A stretch of 64,000 nucleotides of DNA, from positions 18,001 through 82,000 of the forward strand of contig CAYFEQ010000006.1 in NCBI GenBank assembly GCA_964342155.1, given 5' to 3'. The translations under genes were made by a program, and so were the position numbers. Every line of letters begins with the position of its first letter. Position 1 is the first letter of the stretch. This DNA is from GCA-2701705 sp964342155 (GTDB lineage Bacteria > Pseudomonadota > Gammaproteobacteria > GCA-002705445 > GCA-002716945). Shown here in pieces: positions 26,874 to 36,454 of this stretch. The notes under the pieces were generated by a model. The model ran no database searches and had not been told where the DNA came from. It was given only the letters and a program-made list of their open reading frames with translations.

Positions 26874-28007
26874 ATGGAAAAAAAACTAATACATATCCTA
26901 GATGAACTAATCTCATGCCAATCTATTACTCCTGATGATCAAGGCTGTCAGGATTTTATTGCAAAATACTTAGAGGAATTGGGTTTCGAAATAACTAAAA
27001 AGAAATATGGAGATGTTAACAATTTAATTGCAAAGAAAGGATCTAATAAACCCATCATTGCTTTTGCAGGGCATACAGACGTAGTTCCTGTAGGTGATAT
27101 AAAAAAATGGACCAGCAATCCTTTTAAACTCACTCAAGATAATGAGTTATTGGTAGGTCGCGGTGTTGCCGATATGAAAGGCAGCATAGCGTCGATGTTG
27201 ATAGCTATTGAATCTTTCTTGGAAAATAACTCATCTCATAATGGGTCAATTGTTATTGTGTTAACAAGTGATGAAGAAGGTATCGCAATAAATGGTATTA
27301 AAAAATTAATTGAAGAAAATGAGCTACAAAAACTTAAAATTGATATGTGTTTAATAGGTGAACCTACATCTAAAAAAATTTTTGGCGATACTATTAAAAT
27401 TGGCAGAAGAGGATCTCTTTCAGCTAAAACAAAGATTTTTGGATTACAAGGACATATTGCTTATCCAAAAAATGCAGTTAACCCTATCCATAAAATAGTG
27501 CCTGCTATCAATGAATTGAGTAATATTAAATATGATAATGGAAATAAGTTTTTTCCACCCACATCATTTCAGATTTCAAATATCAATAGTGGAATCGGTG
27601 CAGATAATGTAATTCCTGGTGAATTATTACTGAATTTTAATTTTAGATATTCGCCTGAAATAACGAAAGATAAACTTATATCAATTGTTGAAACCTTGTT
27701 TGATAAGCATGAATTAAAGTATGAGATATCGTGGCATCATTCTGGCGAACCATATTTAACCACACAAGAAAAATTTTTGAATATTTGTTGTGAATCAATA
27801 GAAGAAATTATAGATTCAAAACCAACAATTTCAACAGATGGTGGCACTTCTGATGGAAGATTTATAGCAAAAATATGTGATCAAGTTATAGAGTTTGGTT
27901 TAATTAATGAGTCAATTCATAAAGTAAATGAAAATACTAAAAAAATAGATTTAATTTTATTATCTAAAATTTATGAAAAAATTCTATCTAAATCACTATC
28001 CGTTTGA
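26874..28007 (+). CDS. dapE: DapE, N-succinyl-L,L-diaminopimelate desuccinylase
   Basis: Zinc peptidase of lysine and meso-diaminopimelate synthesis, supplying peptidoglycan cross-link precursor. The 377 residues match the family. Catalytic-domain residues: H67 and D69 in AGHTDVVP, D100 in GRGVADMKGS, E134/E135 in SDEEG; a lid/dimer domain follows (about 180-290), then STDGGTSDGRF. It starts 3 bases after map, and its last 12 bases overlap convergently with yejF, so no separate terminator exists between them. Confidence 0.96.
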   Translation: MEKKLIHILDELISCQSITPDDQGCQDFIAKYLEELGFEITKKKYGDVNNLIAKKGSNKPIIAFAGHTDVVPVGDIKKWTSNPFKLTQDNELLVGRGVADMKGSIASMLIAIESFLENNSSHNGSIVIVLTSDEEGIAINGIKKLIEENELQKLKIDMCLIGEPTSKKIFGDTIKIGRRGSLSAKTKIFGLQGHIAYPKNAVNPIHKIVPAINELSNIKYDNGNKFFPPTSFQISNINSGIGADNVIPGELLLNFNFRYSPEITKDKLISIVETLFDKHELKYEISWHHSGEPYLTTQEKFLNICCESIEEIIDSKPTISTDGGTSDGRFIAKICDQVIEFGLINESIHKVNENTKKIDLILLSKIYEKILSKSLSV

Positions 28008-29594
28008 ATTTAAAAAAGATGACTTTATCAAATCTTTAGTATATTTATTTTTTGGATTGTCAAAAATCTGATTAACAAAGTTATTTTCTATTATTTTTGA
28101 ATCTTTGATTATATAAATTCTATGTGCTATAGCTCTAATTAACTTTAAATCATGGCTAATAAAACAATAGCTGATAGAATATTTTTTTTGCAAAGAAACT
28201 AGAAGTTCAAGTATATTCTTTTGTACAACAACGTCCAGTGCGCTAGTTGGTTCGTCTAATATGATGAGCTTGGGTTTCATGGATAGCGCCCTAGCAATTG
28301 CAATCCTTTGTCTTTGTCCTCCGGAAAATTGATGAGGGTAACGTGACAACATATTTTGATCTAGACCTACTTCAGAAAGGAGTAATTCACATAATTTGTT
28401 AATTTCAGCTGGATTTATTTCTTCATTGAATTCTAAAATACCTTCAGAAAGAATTTCTTTAATAGTCAATCTCGGCGATAGGGACGAAAATGGGTCTTGA
28501 AAGACTATTTGAAAATTTCTTCTAGTTTTTCTCAACTCTTGTTTAGTGATTTTTTTTAAATCTTGTTCATCAAATTTTATTGTTCCGTTATATGATAATA
28601 ATTGTAATATAGCTAATCCAAGAGTAGTTTTTCCTGAACCTGATTCACCTACAATCCCTACTGTTTCACCTTCTTTAATGCTTATACTTACATCATCTAG
28701 TGCTGTATAGAATTTTTTCTTTCTTTCAAAAAAACTGTTTTCAACTAAAAATTTGCATCCTAATTTATCTACTTCCAATATAGTTCTACCTTCTACTAAA
28801 TTAGTAACTAATCTTTGAGGTTGGCTTGTAATTAGTTCTTTTGTATATTCATTTTTTGGACTCTTAAATATTTCTTCAGTTGTTCCTTTTTCAATCACTT
28901 CACCATTTTTTAATATTAAAATGTCGTCAGCATATTTTTTTATCAAATCTAGATCATGTGATATTAAAATAAGAGACATCATTTTTTCTCTTTTTAAAGA
29001 TTTCAATAGTTCTAAAATCTGTAGTTGCAATGTTACATCAAGAGCAGTAGTTGGTTCATCTGCAATCAAAATATCAGGATTACAAACAAGAGCAATTGCA
29101 ATCATCACTCTCTGCCTCTGTCCTCCTGAGAGCATATATGGATAACTCTGTAAGATTTTTTCTGTATTTTCTAAGCCACTTTGTATTAAAATTGCCTTAG
29201 ATAAATTTTGAACCTCCGAATGCACAGAGGTTATGTGTAATTTAATTATTTCCTCTAATTGTTTTTTTATTGTTTGAACAGGGTTTAGAGATAACATTGG
29301 TTCTTGAAAAATCATAGATATTTTATTACCTCTAATTTTCCTTAGTTCACTATCATTTAAGTTTGTAATTTCAAGCTCATTAAAATGGATAGTTCCAGAA
29401 TCAATATTAAAAATGTCTGAATCTAATAATTTAGTAATAGACAATCCCGTTAAAGTTTTACCAGAACCCGACTCACCGACAATACCGAGGGTTCTGCCTT
29501 GATGTAGTTCGAATGAGACATTATTAAGGAGATTCTTCTTCAATGAATCATTATTTAGTTTTATTGATAAATTATTTACCCTTAATATACTCAT
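27996..29594 (-). CDS. yejF: YejF-type dual ATPase of peptide ABC transporter
   Basis: A single chain of 532 residues with two complete ABC cassettes, as in E. coli YejF. The first has Walker A GESGSGKT at 40-47, signature LSGGQRQR and Walker B ILIADEPTTALD; the second has GESGSGKTT, FSGGQRQR and LIILDEPTSALD. It powers the YejB/YejE permease for oligopeptides. The start overlaps the yejE stop (ATGA). In Pseudomonas an equivalent npp/yej operon also lies beside fabI, so this is ancestral synteny rather than recent gain. Confidence 0.95.
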   Translation of the reverse strand: MSILRVNNLSIKLNNDSLKKNLLNNVSFELHQGRTLGIVGESGSGKTLTGLSITKLLDSDIFNIDSGTIHFNELEITNLNDSELRKIRGNKISMIFQEPMLSLNPVQTIKKQLEEIIKLHITSVHSEVQNLSKAILIQSGLENTEKILQSYPYMLSGGQRQRVMIAIALVCNPDILIADEPTTALDVTLQLQILELLKSLKREKMMSLILISHDLDLIKKYADDILILKNGEVIEKGTTEEIFKSPKNEYTKELITSQPQRLVTNLVEGRTILEVDKLGCKFLVENSFFERKKKFYTALDDVSISIKEGETVGIVGESGSGKTTLGLAILQLLSYNGTIKFDEQDLKKITKQELRKTRRNFQIVFQDPFSSLSPRLTIKEILSEGILEFNEEINPAEINKLCELLLSEVGLDQNMLSRYPHQFSGGQRQRIAIARALSMKPKLIILDEPTSALDVVVQKNILELLVSLQKKYSISYCFISHDLKLIRAIAHRIYIIKDSKIIENNFVNQIFDNPKNKYTKDLIKSSFLNSNG

Positions 29595-30604
29595 GATGAT
29601 CTAGAATCAAAAGATTCGCGAATGCCCTCTCCTATAAATATTAATAGCATTAGTGTTCCAACTAAAACAAAAAATGTTGTAAGCGATAACCACCAAGCTT
29701 CTATATTCTCTTTACCTTGTGAAAGGAGTTCTCCAAGACTAGGAGTATTTGGTGGTACTCCAAGCCCTAAAAAATCTAAACTTGTTAAAATTAATATTGC
29801 TCCACTTATTCTAAAAGGTAGAAAGGTGATTACTGAAATCATACTATTAGGTAAAATATGTCTAAAAATAATTTTTATATCTGATAGCCCAAGTGCTCGC
29901 GCAGCAGTTACATAATCTAGATTACGGCCCTTTAAAAATTCAGCTCTAACATAATCTGAAAGACTCATCCAGCCAAAAAGCGATAATAAGATTACAAGGA
30001 GAAATATGCTGGGTTCAAAAAGCGATGAAAAAATTATAAGGAGATACAATTCAGGCATCGAACTCCAAATTTCAATAAACCTTTGTAAGAATAAATCTGT
30101 TCTGCCTGCAAAATATCCTTGGATAGCACCAAAAAAAATACCAATTATTATCCCAATAGCTGTAAGTATAAGTGCAAAAATAACTGAAAGACGAAAACCA
30201 TAAATCAATCTAGCAAGAACATCTCTTCCTCGATCGTCTGTTCCTAGGAAATTATATTGTGATGGTGGGGCTGGATTAGGTGTTGAATTATTTAAGTTAA
30301 TACTATTATAAGAATGTGGGTTCATAGGAAAAAATGCCCAATTATCTTTCTTGCTTATTTTTTTTGTTACAAAATATCCTTTATAATCTGCTTCTGTTTC
30401 AAAGGTACCTCCTAACTCTTTGTCAGTATAAGTAAAAATAATAGGTATATATAATTCATTGTCTAATTTCATGATTAATGGTTTATCATTGCTTATAAAT
30501 TCAGCAAATAAGCTCAAAATAAATAAAAATAAAAAAATATATAAACTAAATAAATTTCTTTTATTTGATTTAAACTTTATCCAGGTATTAGAAGTACTAA
30601 ACAT
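29591..30604 (-). CDS. yejE: YejE-type ABC peptide transporter permease
   Basis: Inner-membrane permease of 337 residues. One N-terminal membrane span (about 17-35) is followed by a periplasmic loop, then the LGTDDRGRDVLARLIYG entry motif that opens the second permease (DppC-like) class and five more spans. The EAA cytoplasmic loop reads YVTAARALGLSDIKIIFRHILPN, which docks on the ATPase. It overlaps yejF by 4 bases and lies 9 bases after yejB. Confidence 0.94.
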   Translation of the reverse strand: MFSTSNTWIKFKSNKRNLFSLYIFLFLFILSLFAEFISNDKPLIMKLDNELYIPIIFTYTDKELGGTFETEADYKGYFVTKKISKKDNWAFFPMNPHSYNSINLNNSTPNPAPPSQYNFLGTDDRGRDVLARLIYGFRLSVIFALILTAIGIIIGIFFGAIQGYFAGRTDLFLQRFIEIWSSMPELYLLIIFSSLFEPSIFLLVILLSLFGWMSLSDYVRAEFLKGRNLDYVTAARALGLSDIKIIFRHILPNSMISVITFLPFRISGAILILTSLDFLGLGVPPNTPSLGELLSQGKENIEAWWLSLTTFFVLVGTLMLLIFIGEGIRESFDSRSS

Positions 30605-30613
30605 AATATATTA

Positions 30614-31675
30614 TTAGTTTTCCGTTTTATTTAATGAACTAAACTGAATTCTTGGGTCAACAAAAACATAGCTTATATCTGTTAAAAGTTTTGCAATTAA
30701 ACCTAAAAGTGTAAATAAGAATAAAGTTCCTAATACAACTGGGTAATCTCTATGTAGAATTGATTCATATGATAAAAGACCAATACCATCAAGTGAAAAT
30801 ATTGTTTCGATAAGTATGCTGCCAGTAAAAAATGCAGCAATAAATTGAGCAGGAAAACCAGTTAAAATTGGGATTAAAGCATTCTTAAATACATGTCTAT
30901 ATAGAATAGTATTTTCTGTCAAACCTTTTGATCGGGCTGTAAGAACATATTGTTTTTTAATTTCTTCTATAAAACTATTTTTTGTAAGCATGGTCATAAC
31001 AGCAAAACTTCCAATTACAGAAGAGATTATTGGTAAAGTCATATGCCAAAGATAGTCAAATATTTTATCAACCATTGATAGAGTATGCCAATTATCTGAA
31101 ACTATTCCTCTGGTTGGAAAAACATCTAAGAAGCTTCCGCCACCTAAAAGTACTATTAAACCTATTCCAAGCACAAATCCAGGTATAGAATAACCTATAA
31201 GTATTAAAATACTCGTCGTTACATCAAATCTAGAGCCATGTGAGATAGCTTTTTTAATCCCTAAAGGAATGCAAATAGAATATATAATAAAAAAACTCCA
31301 TAAACCTAAACTGATGGATACAGGAAGTTTGTCAATAATTAAATCGGAAACCGATTGATGATGGAAATAACTTTCACCTAAATTGAAACTTAAATAGTTT
31401 AAAATTAAATCTAAAAATCTTTCCAAAAATGGTTTATCAAATCCATAGAATTTTTTTAATTGGTTAATATGTTCTTCATCTAATCCACTAGAACCTCTAT
31501 ATAAATTAGTGCTTCCTTGAGATGCTTCTCCAGAAACATTTAAGTCGCTAAGTTGATTCACCATCTGTTCAACTGGTCCACCAGGAACGAACTGTATAAC
31601 TGCAAATGTTAAAAACAATACTCCAATTATAGTTGGAAATATTAAAAGGATTCTTTTGAATATATATTTATACAA
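30614..31675 (-). CDS. yejB: YejB-type ABC peptide transporter permease
   Basis: Permease of the DppB class, 353 residues, with six predicted membrane spans. The N-terminus (YIFKRILLIFPTIIGVLFL) is the typical opening of this class, so translation must begin at the TTG at 31675; no in-frame ATG lies before the first span. The EAA loop appears as YVLTARSKGLTENTILYRHVFKNA. yejA ends 3 bases upstream. With yejE it forms the channel for peptides delivered by YejA. Confidence 0.94.
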   Translation of the reverse strand: MYKYIFKRILLIFPTIIGVLFLTFAVIQFVPGGPVEQMVNQLSDLNVSGEASQGSTNLYRGSSGLDEEHINQLKKFYGFDKPFLERFLDLILNYLSFNLGESYFHHQSVSDLIIDKLPVSISLGLWSFFIIYSICIPLGIKKAISHGSRFDVTTSILILIGYSIPGFVLGIGLIVLLGGGSFLDVFPTRGIVSDNWHTLSMVDKIFDYLWHMTLPIISSVIGSFAVMTMLTKNSFIEEIKKQYVLTARSKGLTENTILYRHVFKNALIPILTGFPAQFIAAFFTGSILIETIFSLDGIGLLSYESILHRDYPVVLGTLFLFTLLGLIAKLLTDISYVFVDPRIQFSSLNKTEN

Positions 31676-31677
31676 AA

Positions 31678-33459
31678 TTATTTATACCACCATGTTTTAA
31701 GCACATAATTAGTTGCTTCAAAAAATTTTGGCAAAGTTTCTGGTTGTTCAAATTTATCAAAGTATGCAATTCTGTGCTTATTAATATACCAATTTGGAAG
31801 CATATAGTATTCATTCCATAATAAACGATCTAATAAATGAGCCGCATTAATGAGTTCATCTCTATTTGAGTTATAAATAATTTTCGATAATACCTTATCA
31901 ACATCACTATCATTAATTCCAGCTAAATTATAAGACCCTTTTTTATTTGCTGTAGATGAATGAAACATTGAGATTAATTCATTTCCCGGTGATTGAGATT
32001 GAGGATAGCTCATTACCATCATGTCATAATCAAATGTATCAACTCTTCTTTGGTACAATGATAAGTCGATTGTACGATAGTGAAGAACAATTCCTAGTTT
32101 TTTCAAATTTTCTGCAAACGGAGCCAATATTCTTTCAAAACCTTTTTGTGCTAAAAGAAAATTAAATTCTATTTTATTTCCTTTGTCATCATACAGAATA
32201 TTATCTATCACTTTCCAGCCAAGTCTATCTAATATTGCTTTTGCTTTTATAAGATTAGCCCTCATTTCTTTCGGGGTAACAGGGTTTGATAAAATTTCTT
32301 TATTTTGAAGCCTTTCTGATGAAATATTTAATTCATTAGCTAGTTTAAATTCTTCCAAACTTGGTTTTACCATCGACGAAAGTTCACTATTGCTAAAATA
32401 ACTTTTACATCTTTCATATTGATTATAAAATAAATTCTTGTTTGACCAACTAAAATCAAATGCAAGCGTGATTGCCTTCCTAACATCTTTATTTTTAAAC
32501 ATTTCTTTTCTTGTGTTAAAAATAAATCCTTGAATTCCAGCATTATTTTGATGCACTAATTCTTTTTTTATAATCTCATTAGATTTAAATTTAGGTCCAT
32601 TATAATCTCGAGCCCATCTCTTTGAATGATTTTCAAAGATAAAATCATATTCACCACCTTTAAATGCCTCAAGAGCAACTGTCATATCCTTGTAATATTT
32701 AAATACAATTGTATCAAAATTAAACATACCTCTTCTTGTTGGTTTTTTTTCTGCCCAGTAATTAGGATTTTTCTTATAAACTATATATCTTCCAAATTCA
32801 TATTTATCTATAATATATGGCCCACTTGCAATTGGCTTATTTAAAATTGTTTTACCGAAATTATTATTCACTATCCATTTTTTAGAAAATATAGGTATAT
32901 CACCAACAATCATATGTAATTCTGGATTAGTTTTTTTGAAATGAAATTTAATAGTTTGATTATTTATAACTTCTACTTTTTTAATATCAGACCAATAGAT
33001 TTTATATTGTGGATGAGCTGATGCGCTTGTTAACATTTCAAATGAAAATTTTATGTCTTCTGCTGTTATTAAATCATTATTAGAAAATCTTGCTTTCTCA
33101 TTGATGATGTATATGACTGAAAGTTTGTCTTTTGACAAAATGAATTTCTCTGCAATATGGCCATAACTGGAAGATGGTTCATCTAAACTTCTTTCCATGA
33201 GTGTTTCAAAAATTAGTTCATTCATTCCTACAGGAGCAAGTGATTTCAATAAAAATGGATTAAGGGATTCAAAAGTGCCAAATGCAGATAATTTAATCTC
33301 TCCACCTTTATTTGCATATGGGTTTACGTAATCAAAATGAGTAAAATTTTCAGGATATTTTGGTTTATAGCCAATTGCCGCAGAATACTCTGAAGATACT
33401 GGTGAAGCCAGTATCAGACTAAGAAGAATCGTTAGGTATTTAAAATTTTTTTTTATCAT
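31678..33459 (-). CDS. yejA: YejA-type periplasmic peptide-binding protein
   Basis: Solute-binding protein of SBP family 5, 593 residues from ATG 33459 (a TTG two codons upstream is the alternative). A signal peptide spans about 1-22. Family features include FTHFDYVNPYANKGGEI, FETLMERS, the KPIASGPYIIDKYE region and GANKxP-like contacts replaced by PESLP-like segments as in YejA. YejABEF in E. coli takes up microcin C and short peptides. Here it is first of four genes yejA-B-E-F and divergent from fabI. Confidence 0.94.
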   Translation of the reverse strand: MIKKNFKYLTILLSLILASPVSSEYSAAIGYKPKYPENFTHFDYVNPYANKGGEIKLSAFGTFESLNPFLLKSLAPVGMNELIFETLMERSLDEPSSSYGHIAEKFILSKDKLSVIYIINEKARFSNNDLITAEDIKFSFEMLTSASAHPQYKIYWSDIKKVEVINNQTIKFHFKKTNPELHMIVGDIPIFSKKWIVNNNFGKTILNKPIASGPYIIDKYEFGRYIVYKKNPNYWAEKKPTRRGMFNFDTIVFKYYKDMTVALEAFKGGEYDFIFENHSKRWARDYNGPKFKSNEIIKKELVHQNNAGIQGFIFNTRKEMFKNKDVRKAITLAFDFSWSNKNLFYNQYERCKSYFSNSELSSMVKPSLEEFKLANELNISSERLQNKEILSNPVTPKEMRANLIKAKAILDRLGWKVIDNILYDDKGNKIEFNFLLAQKGFERILAPFAENLKKLGIVLHYRTIDLSLYQRRVDTFDYDMMVMSYPQSQSPGNELISMFHSSTANKKGSYNLAGINDSDVDKVLSKIIYNSNRDELINAAHLLDRLLWNEYYMLPNWYINKHRIAYFDKFEQPETLPKFFEATNYVLKTWWYK

Positions 33460-33529
33460 TACCAATGAATAATTATAAATATTATATTATTATGATATTC
33501 TATATGTCTTTAAAATCAAAATATTAAAA

Positions 33530-34300
33530 ATGAACCTAAAAAATAAAAAAGCACTCATTATTGGTATAGCAAGTAACAGATCAATAGCAGCAGCAATAGC
33601 ATCAGCATTTGGAGCAAATGGTGCTGATTTACTATTAACCTTTCAAAATGAGAAGTTGAAAAGTAGAGTTGAGAACATAGCAAAAGAGATAGATGCAGAT
33701 ATTGATTGTCACCCATGTGATTTGTCATCTGATAAAGAAATAACAGATCTTAAAAATTATATTGAAAATAAATGGGGTAAATTAGATATAATAATTCACT
33801 CTGCCGCTTATGCTCCAAGAGAACTCCTTGCGGGCGATTATGTTGATAATGTAACAAGAGAAGGTTTTAATATTGCGCATGATGTCAGTTCATATTCATT
33901 TGTAGCCTTAGCTAAAGAATTTTCTAATATTCTAAACGAAAATGCATCGCTATTGACTTTGACATATTTAGGTTCTCAAAAAGTCATAAAAAATTATAAT
34001 ATTATGGGACTTGCTAAAGCAAGTTTAGAAACAAATGTCAGATACATGGCACATTCTCTAGGAGAAAAAAATATAAGAGTTAACGCAATATCAGCTGGTC
34101 CAATTAAAACACTTGCAGCTGCAGGTATTGCTGGATTCAATGAAATTCTCAAACATGTAGAAGAAAAATCTCCATTGAAAAGAAATATTACTTTAGAAGA
34201 TGTCTCTAACACTGCTGTTTTTTTAGGGAGTGATTTCTCGTCAGGAATAACTGGTCAAATAATTTATGTAGACTGCGGATATAGTATCAGTGGTTTTTAA
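33530..34300 (+). CDS. fabI: FabI, enoyl-ACP reductase (NADH)
   Basis: Last step of each fatty acid elongation round. 256 residues of an SDR fold whose active-site numbering equals E. coli FabI: Y146, Y156 and K163 in the Y-x6-K arrangement within NYNIMGLAKAS. The cofactor loop starts GIASNRSIA. It is a single plus-strand gene between yejA (divergent) and ppiD (convergent, 4-base overlap). The order ppiD-fabI-yej/npp matches Pseudomonas. The cofactor preference is inferred from the family. Confidence 0.97.
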   Translation: MNLKNKKALIIGIASNRSIAAAIASAFGANGADLLLTFQNEKLKSRVENIAKEIDADIDCHPCDLSSDKEITDLKNYIENKWGKLDIIIHSAAYAPRELLAGDYVDNVTREGFNIAHDVSSYSFVALAKEFSNILNENASLLTLTYLGSQKVIKNYNIMGLAKASLETNVRYMAHSLGEKNIRVNAISAGPIKTLAAAGIAGFNEILKHVEEKSPLKRNITLEDVSNTAVFLGSDFSSGITGQIIYVDCGYSISGF

Positions 34301-36171
34301 TCTAAGTTTATATAATTTTCATTTATTTCTATATTCGCATTTGACTTAAGAATTTGTTGGAAGAGACTATATTCTGATTCACTCCTTGTATTAATAATAA
34401 AATTAGAAAATTCATTATCTTTTTTATAAACTTCTTCTATGTTTTCAGGGTATTCTATTGAATCTACGGTATAAATAAGGTAATCACCATTATCCATTTT
34501 TATAGATTGGTACTCATTCATAATATTATTACCAAAAATAATTTTTTTTATCCTTGATTCCAATTCATCTGAGTTTAAAGCAACATCAAAAGTAATTTTC
34601 TTATATTCTGTAAGTTCTCCAGTATCATTTAAATTATCTCGGATTAATTTAGTATCAGCTAAAATCTTTTTATTAGATTCTTGTATTTGTAGCAATGCTA
34701 CGATAGCTTTTTTAGATTCATCAAAAGAAAGGTTTTCTGGCGGATGGTATTTTTTTAGTTTAGCAACAATGAATCTATTATCATTTACATAAATTAGACC
34801 AGAGTTGAAATTATTTTTTATAATATCATCAGTGAATAGAACTTCTCTTATATGGTCATAATTAAAAATATTATATCCACCGGATTTAGTAATTTTTTTT
34901 GAAGTATTAATTTTAAGATCAAATGTTGCAGCTATACTATTTAAATCTTTATTTTCAAAACTTTGTTCACCAATTTTATCAGAAAGATCGAAAAATAATC
35001 TGGTTCCTTGTTCTGTTTTATATTCATCTATGATGTCATTTTTCACTTTTTCAAAACTGTAGTTCATTTCATGAGTTTTTGCTTTAACCGAGAGAATATG
35101 AAAACCATTAGTTGATTGTATAATTTTAGACACCTCATTTAATTTTAACGTTTCCACTTCATCTTGAAGGTAACTTGGCAAGTCATCAAGAAAAAATTCA
35201 CCAAGATATCCCCTAGTACTTTTTGTTTCTTCATCATTTGAGTGTAATTCAGCAGCTTCACTAAATGACATTCCATTAAGTAATTCTTTACGGGCTTTTT
35301 CAGCAATAGCTTTAAGCTTTTCATCGGTTTCATTATCAAGATTAGAGATCAAAATATGATTAATTTGATAGCTTGCAGGTTGGAAATACTCTTGATTATT
35401 AAGTTTTTCATCATAGATTTCTTTCAAAATAGTATCATTTAAAGAAATGGATTTTATTAAATCAAACTTATCAATATCAATATATTTAAAAACTGCTTTG
35501 CCTTCTGTCATAAAAGAATCACGATTTTTTTGATAATAATCAAATACCTGTTTTTCAGATATATTAACTTTATTTTTTATTGAATTATAAGGAATTAAAA
35601 TATACGCACCCTTTCTTTTATGAAATCTAAAGCTTGCTAAATCTCTTTGTTCTTGTTGAGTTAAAAAAGATGTATCTGTTATTGCAAACCTTAATTGATC
35701 GGTTATGCCTTTCTGATAAACATATAGTTCATAGTCTTTTGGTTTCATATTGAAATTAATCAATCTCTGATTATATAGATTTTGATTAAACCCTTTATCA
35801 TCTTTGAATGCTGCGGTATTTTTAATTTCCTGAATAATTGATTCATTGCTAAACTTAAGTCCCATTTCTCTAGCAGCTTTTTCAAGTAAAATTGCTCTCA
35901 TCATATATTCAAGAGTAATTTTTTTAATAAAATCATCTGTATAAATTGGCGGAGGTTTTCCTTTATAATTCTGATTTAAAGCCCTTTTGTATTGGAATAT
36001 TTCTTGTTCCAATCTAGCTTTGCTTATTACTTGATCATCAATTATGACAGAATAGCTTTGTTGTGGTGCTTGATAATTCCCGAGCCCCATAAACACGAGC
36101 GGTATCGCTACGAGTATCAATAAAATACCAACTACCCAAATTTTTAGTTTTTCTCGTATCGTAGATAACAT
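34297..36171 (-). CDS. ppiD: PpiD, membrane-anchored periplasmic folding factor
   Basis: SurA/PpiD-type chaperone of 624 residues from ATG 36171 (the frame opens with TTG two codons earlier). One N-terminal membrane anchor (about 10-32, WVVGILLILVAIPLVF) is followed by the SurA-N-like helical domain and one parvulin domain (about 258-357, with INHILIS, ARKELLNGMSFSEAA and GFHILSVK). It sits at the exit of the Sec translocon and helps outer-membrane proteins fold. Convergent with fabI with a 4-base overlap; tRNA-Asp lies just upstream. Confidence 0.93.
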   Translation of the reverse strand: MLSTIREKLKIWVVGILLILVAIPLVFMGLGNYQAPQQSYSVIIDDQVISKARLEQEIFQYKRALNQNYKGKPPPIYTDDFIKKITLEYMMRAILLEKAAREMGLKFSNESIIQEIKNTAAFKDDKGFNQNLYNQRLINFNMKPKDYELYVYQKGITDQLRFAITDTSFLTQQEQRDLASFRFHKRKGAYILIPYNSIKNKVNISEKQVFDYYQKNRDSFMTEGKAVFKYIDIDKFDLIKSISLNDTILKEIYDEKLNNQEYFQPASYQINHILISNLDNETDEKLKAIAEKARKELLNGMSFSEAAELHSNDEETKSTRGYLGEFFLDDLPSYLQDEVETLKLNEVSKIIQSTNGFHILSVKAKTHEMNYSFEKVKNDIIDEYKTEQGTRLFFDLSDKIGEQSFENKDLNSIAATFDLKINTSKKITKSGGYNIFNYDHIREVLFTDDIIKNNFNSGLIYVNDNRFIVAKLKKYHPPENLSFDESKKAIVALLQIQESNKKILADTKLIRDNLNDTGELTEYKKITFDVALNSDELESRIKKIIFGNNIMNEYQSIKMDNGDYLIYTVDSIEYPENIEEVYKKDNEFSNFIINTRSESEYSLFQQILKSNANIEINENYINLD

Positions 36172-36208
36172 AATCAAATTTTTGAAATATTAAAATATAT
36201 TCAGCCTT

Positions 36209-36282
36209 CGGAGACGAAGGGACTCGAACCCTCGACCTCCTGCGTGACAGGCAGGCGTTCTAACCAACTGAACTACGCCTCC
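36209..36282 (-). tRNA. tRNA-Asp (anticodon GTC)
   Basis: A 74-base cloverleaf on the minus strand: acceptor GGAGGCG/CGTCTCC with one G-U pair, D arm with GTTGGTT, anticodon loop CTGTCAC giving GTC, T arm with GGTTCGAAC, discriminator G as expected for Asp. The base after the discriminator is A, so the CCA end is not encoded. It has its own -10 box upstream and is separated from tRNA-Val by a terminator. Confidence 0.96.
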
Positions 36283-36291
36283 AAAACTAAA

Positions 36292-36297
36292 AGTATA
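36292..36297 (-). promoter_or_regulatory. -10 box for tRNA-Asp
   Basis: TATACT on the minus strand, ten bases before the tRNA 5' end, is the right distance for a tRNA promoter. It lies downstream of the tRNA-Val terminator, so tRNA-Asp needs its own promoter. The -35 region is only AT-rich. Confidence 0.45.
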
Positions 36298-36325
36298 GTA
36301 ACATTTTTTAAAATTTACATAAATA

Positions 36326-36353
36326 AAAAGAAGCAGTGGAGACTGCTTCTTTT
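36326..36353 (-). terminator. Rho-independent terminator after tRNA-Val
   Basis: A perfect 12-bp inverted repeat (AAAAGAAGCAGT / ACTGCTTCTTTT) with the 4-base loop CTCC on the minus strand, followed by TATTTATG after the T-run. It lies 11 bases after the tRNA-Val end and before tRNA-Asp. It is the clearest intrinsic terminator I see in the window. The stem is symmetric, but no plus-strand transcript ends here. Confidence 0.85.
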
Positions 36354-36364
36354 AAATTTTTCTC

Positions 36365-36438
36365 TGGGTGCTGTAAGAGTCGAACTTACGACCTCCGCCT
36401 TGTAAGGGCGGCGCTCTAACCAGCTGAGCTAAGCACCC
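36365..36438 (-). tRNA. tRNA-Val (anticodon TAC)
   Basis: A 74-base cloverleaf on the minus strand: acceptor GGGTGCT/AGCACCC, D arm with GCTGGTT, anticodon stem CCGCC/GGCGG with loop CTTACAA giving TAC (reads GUA/GUG), T loop GTTCGAC, discriminator A. It is followed by GAGA, so CCA is not encoded. It lies 16 bases after hupB and ends at an intrinsic terminator. hupB-tRNA-Val-tRNA-Asp-ppiD is also the Pseudomonas order. Confidence 0.96.
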
Positions 36439-36454
36439 CTCTATTAAGGTTGAC

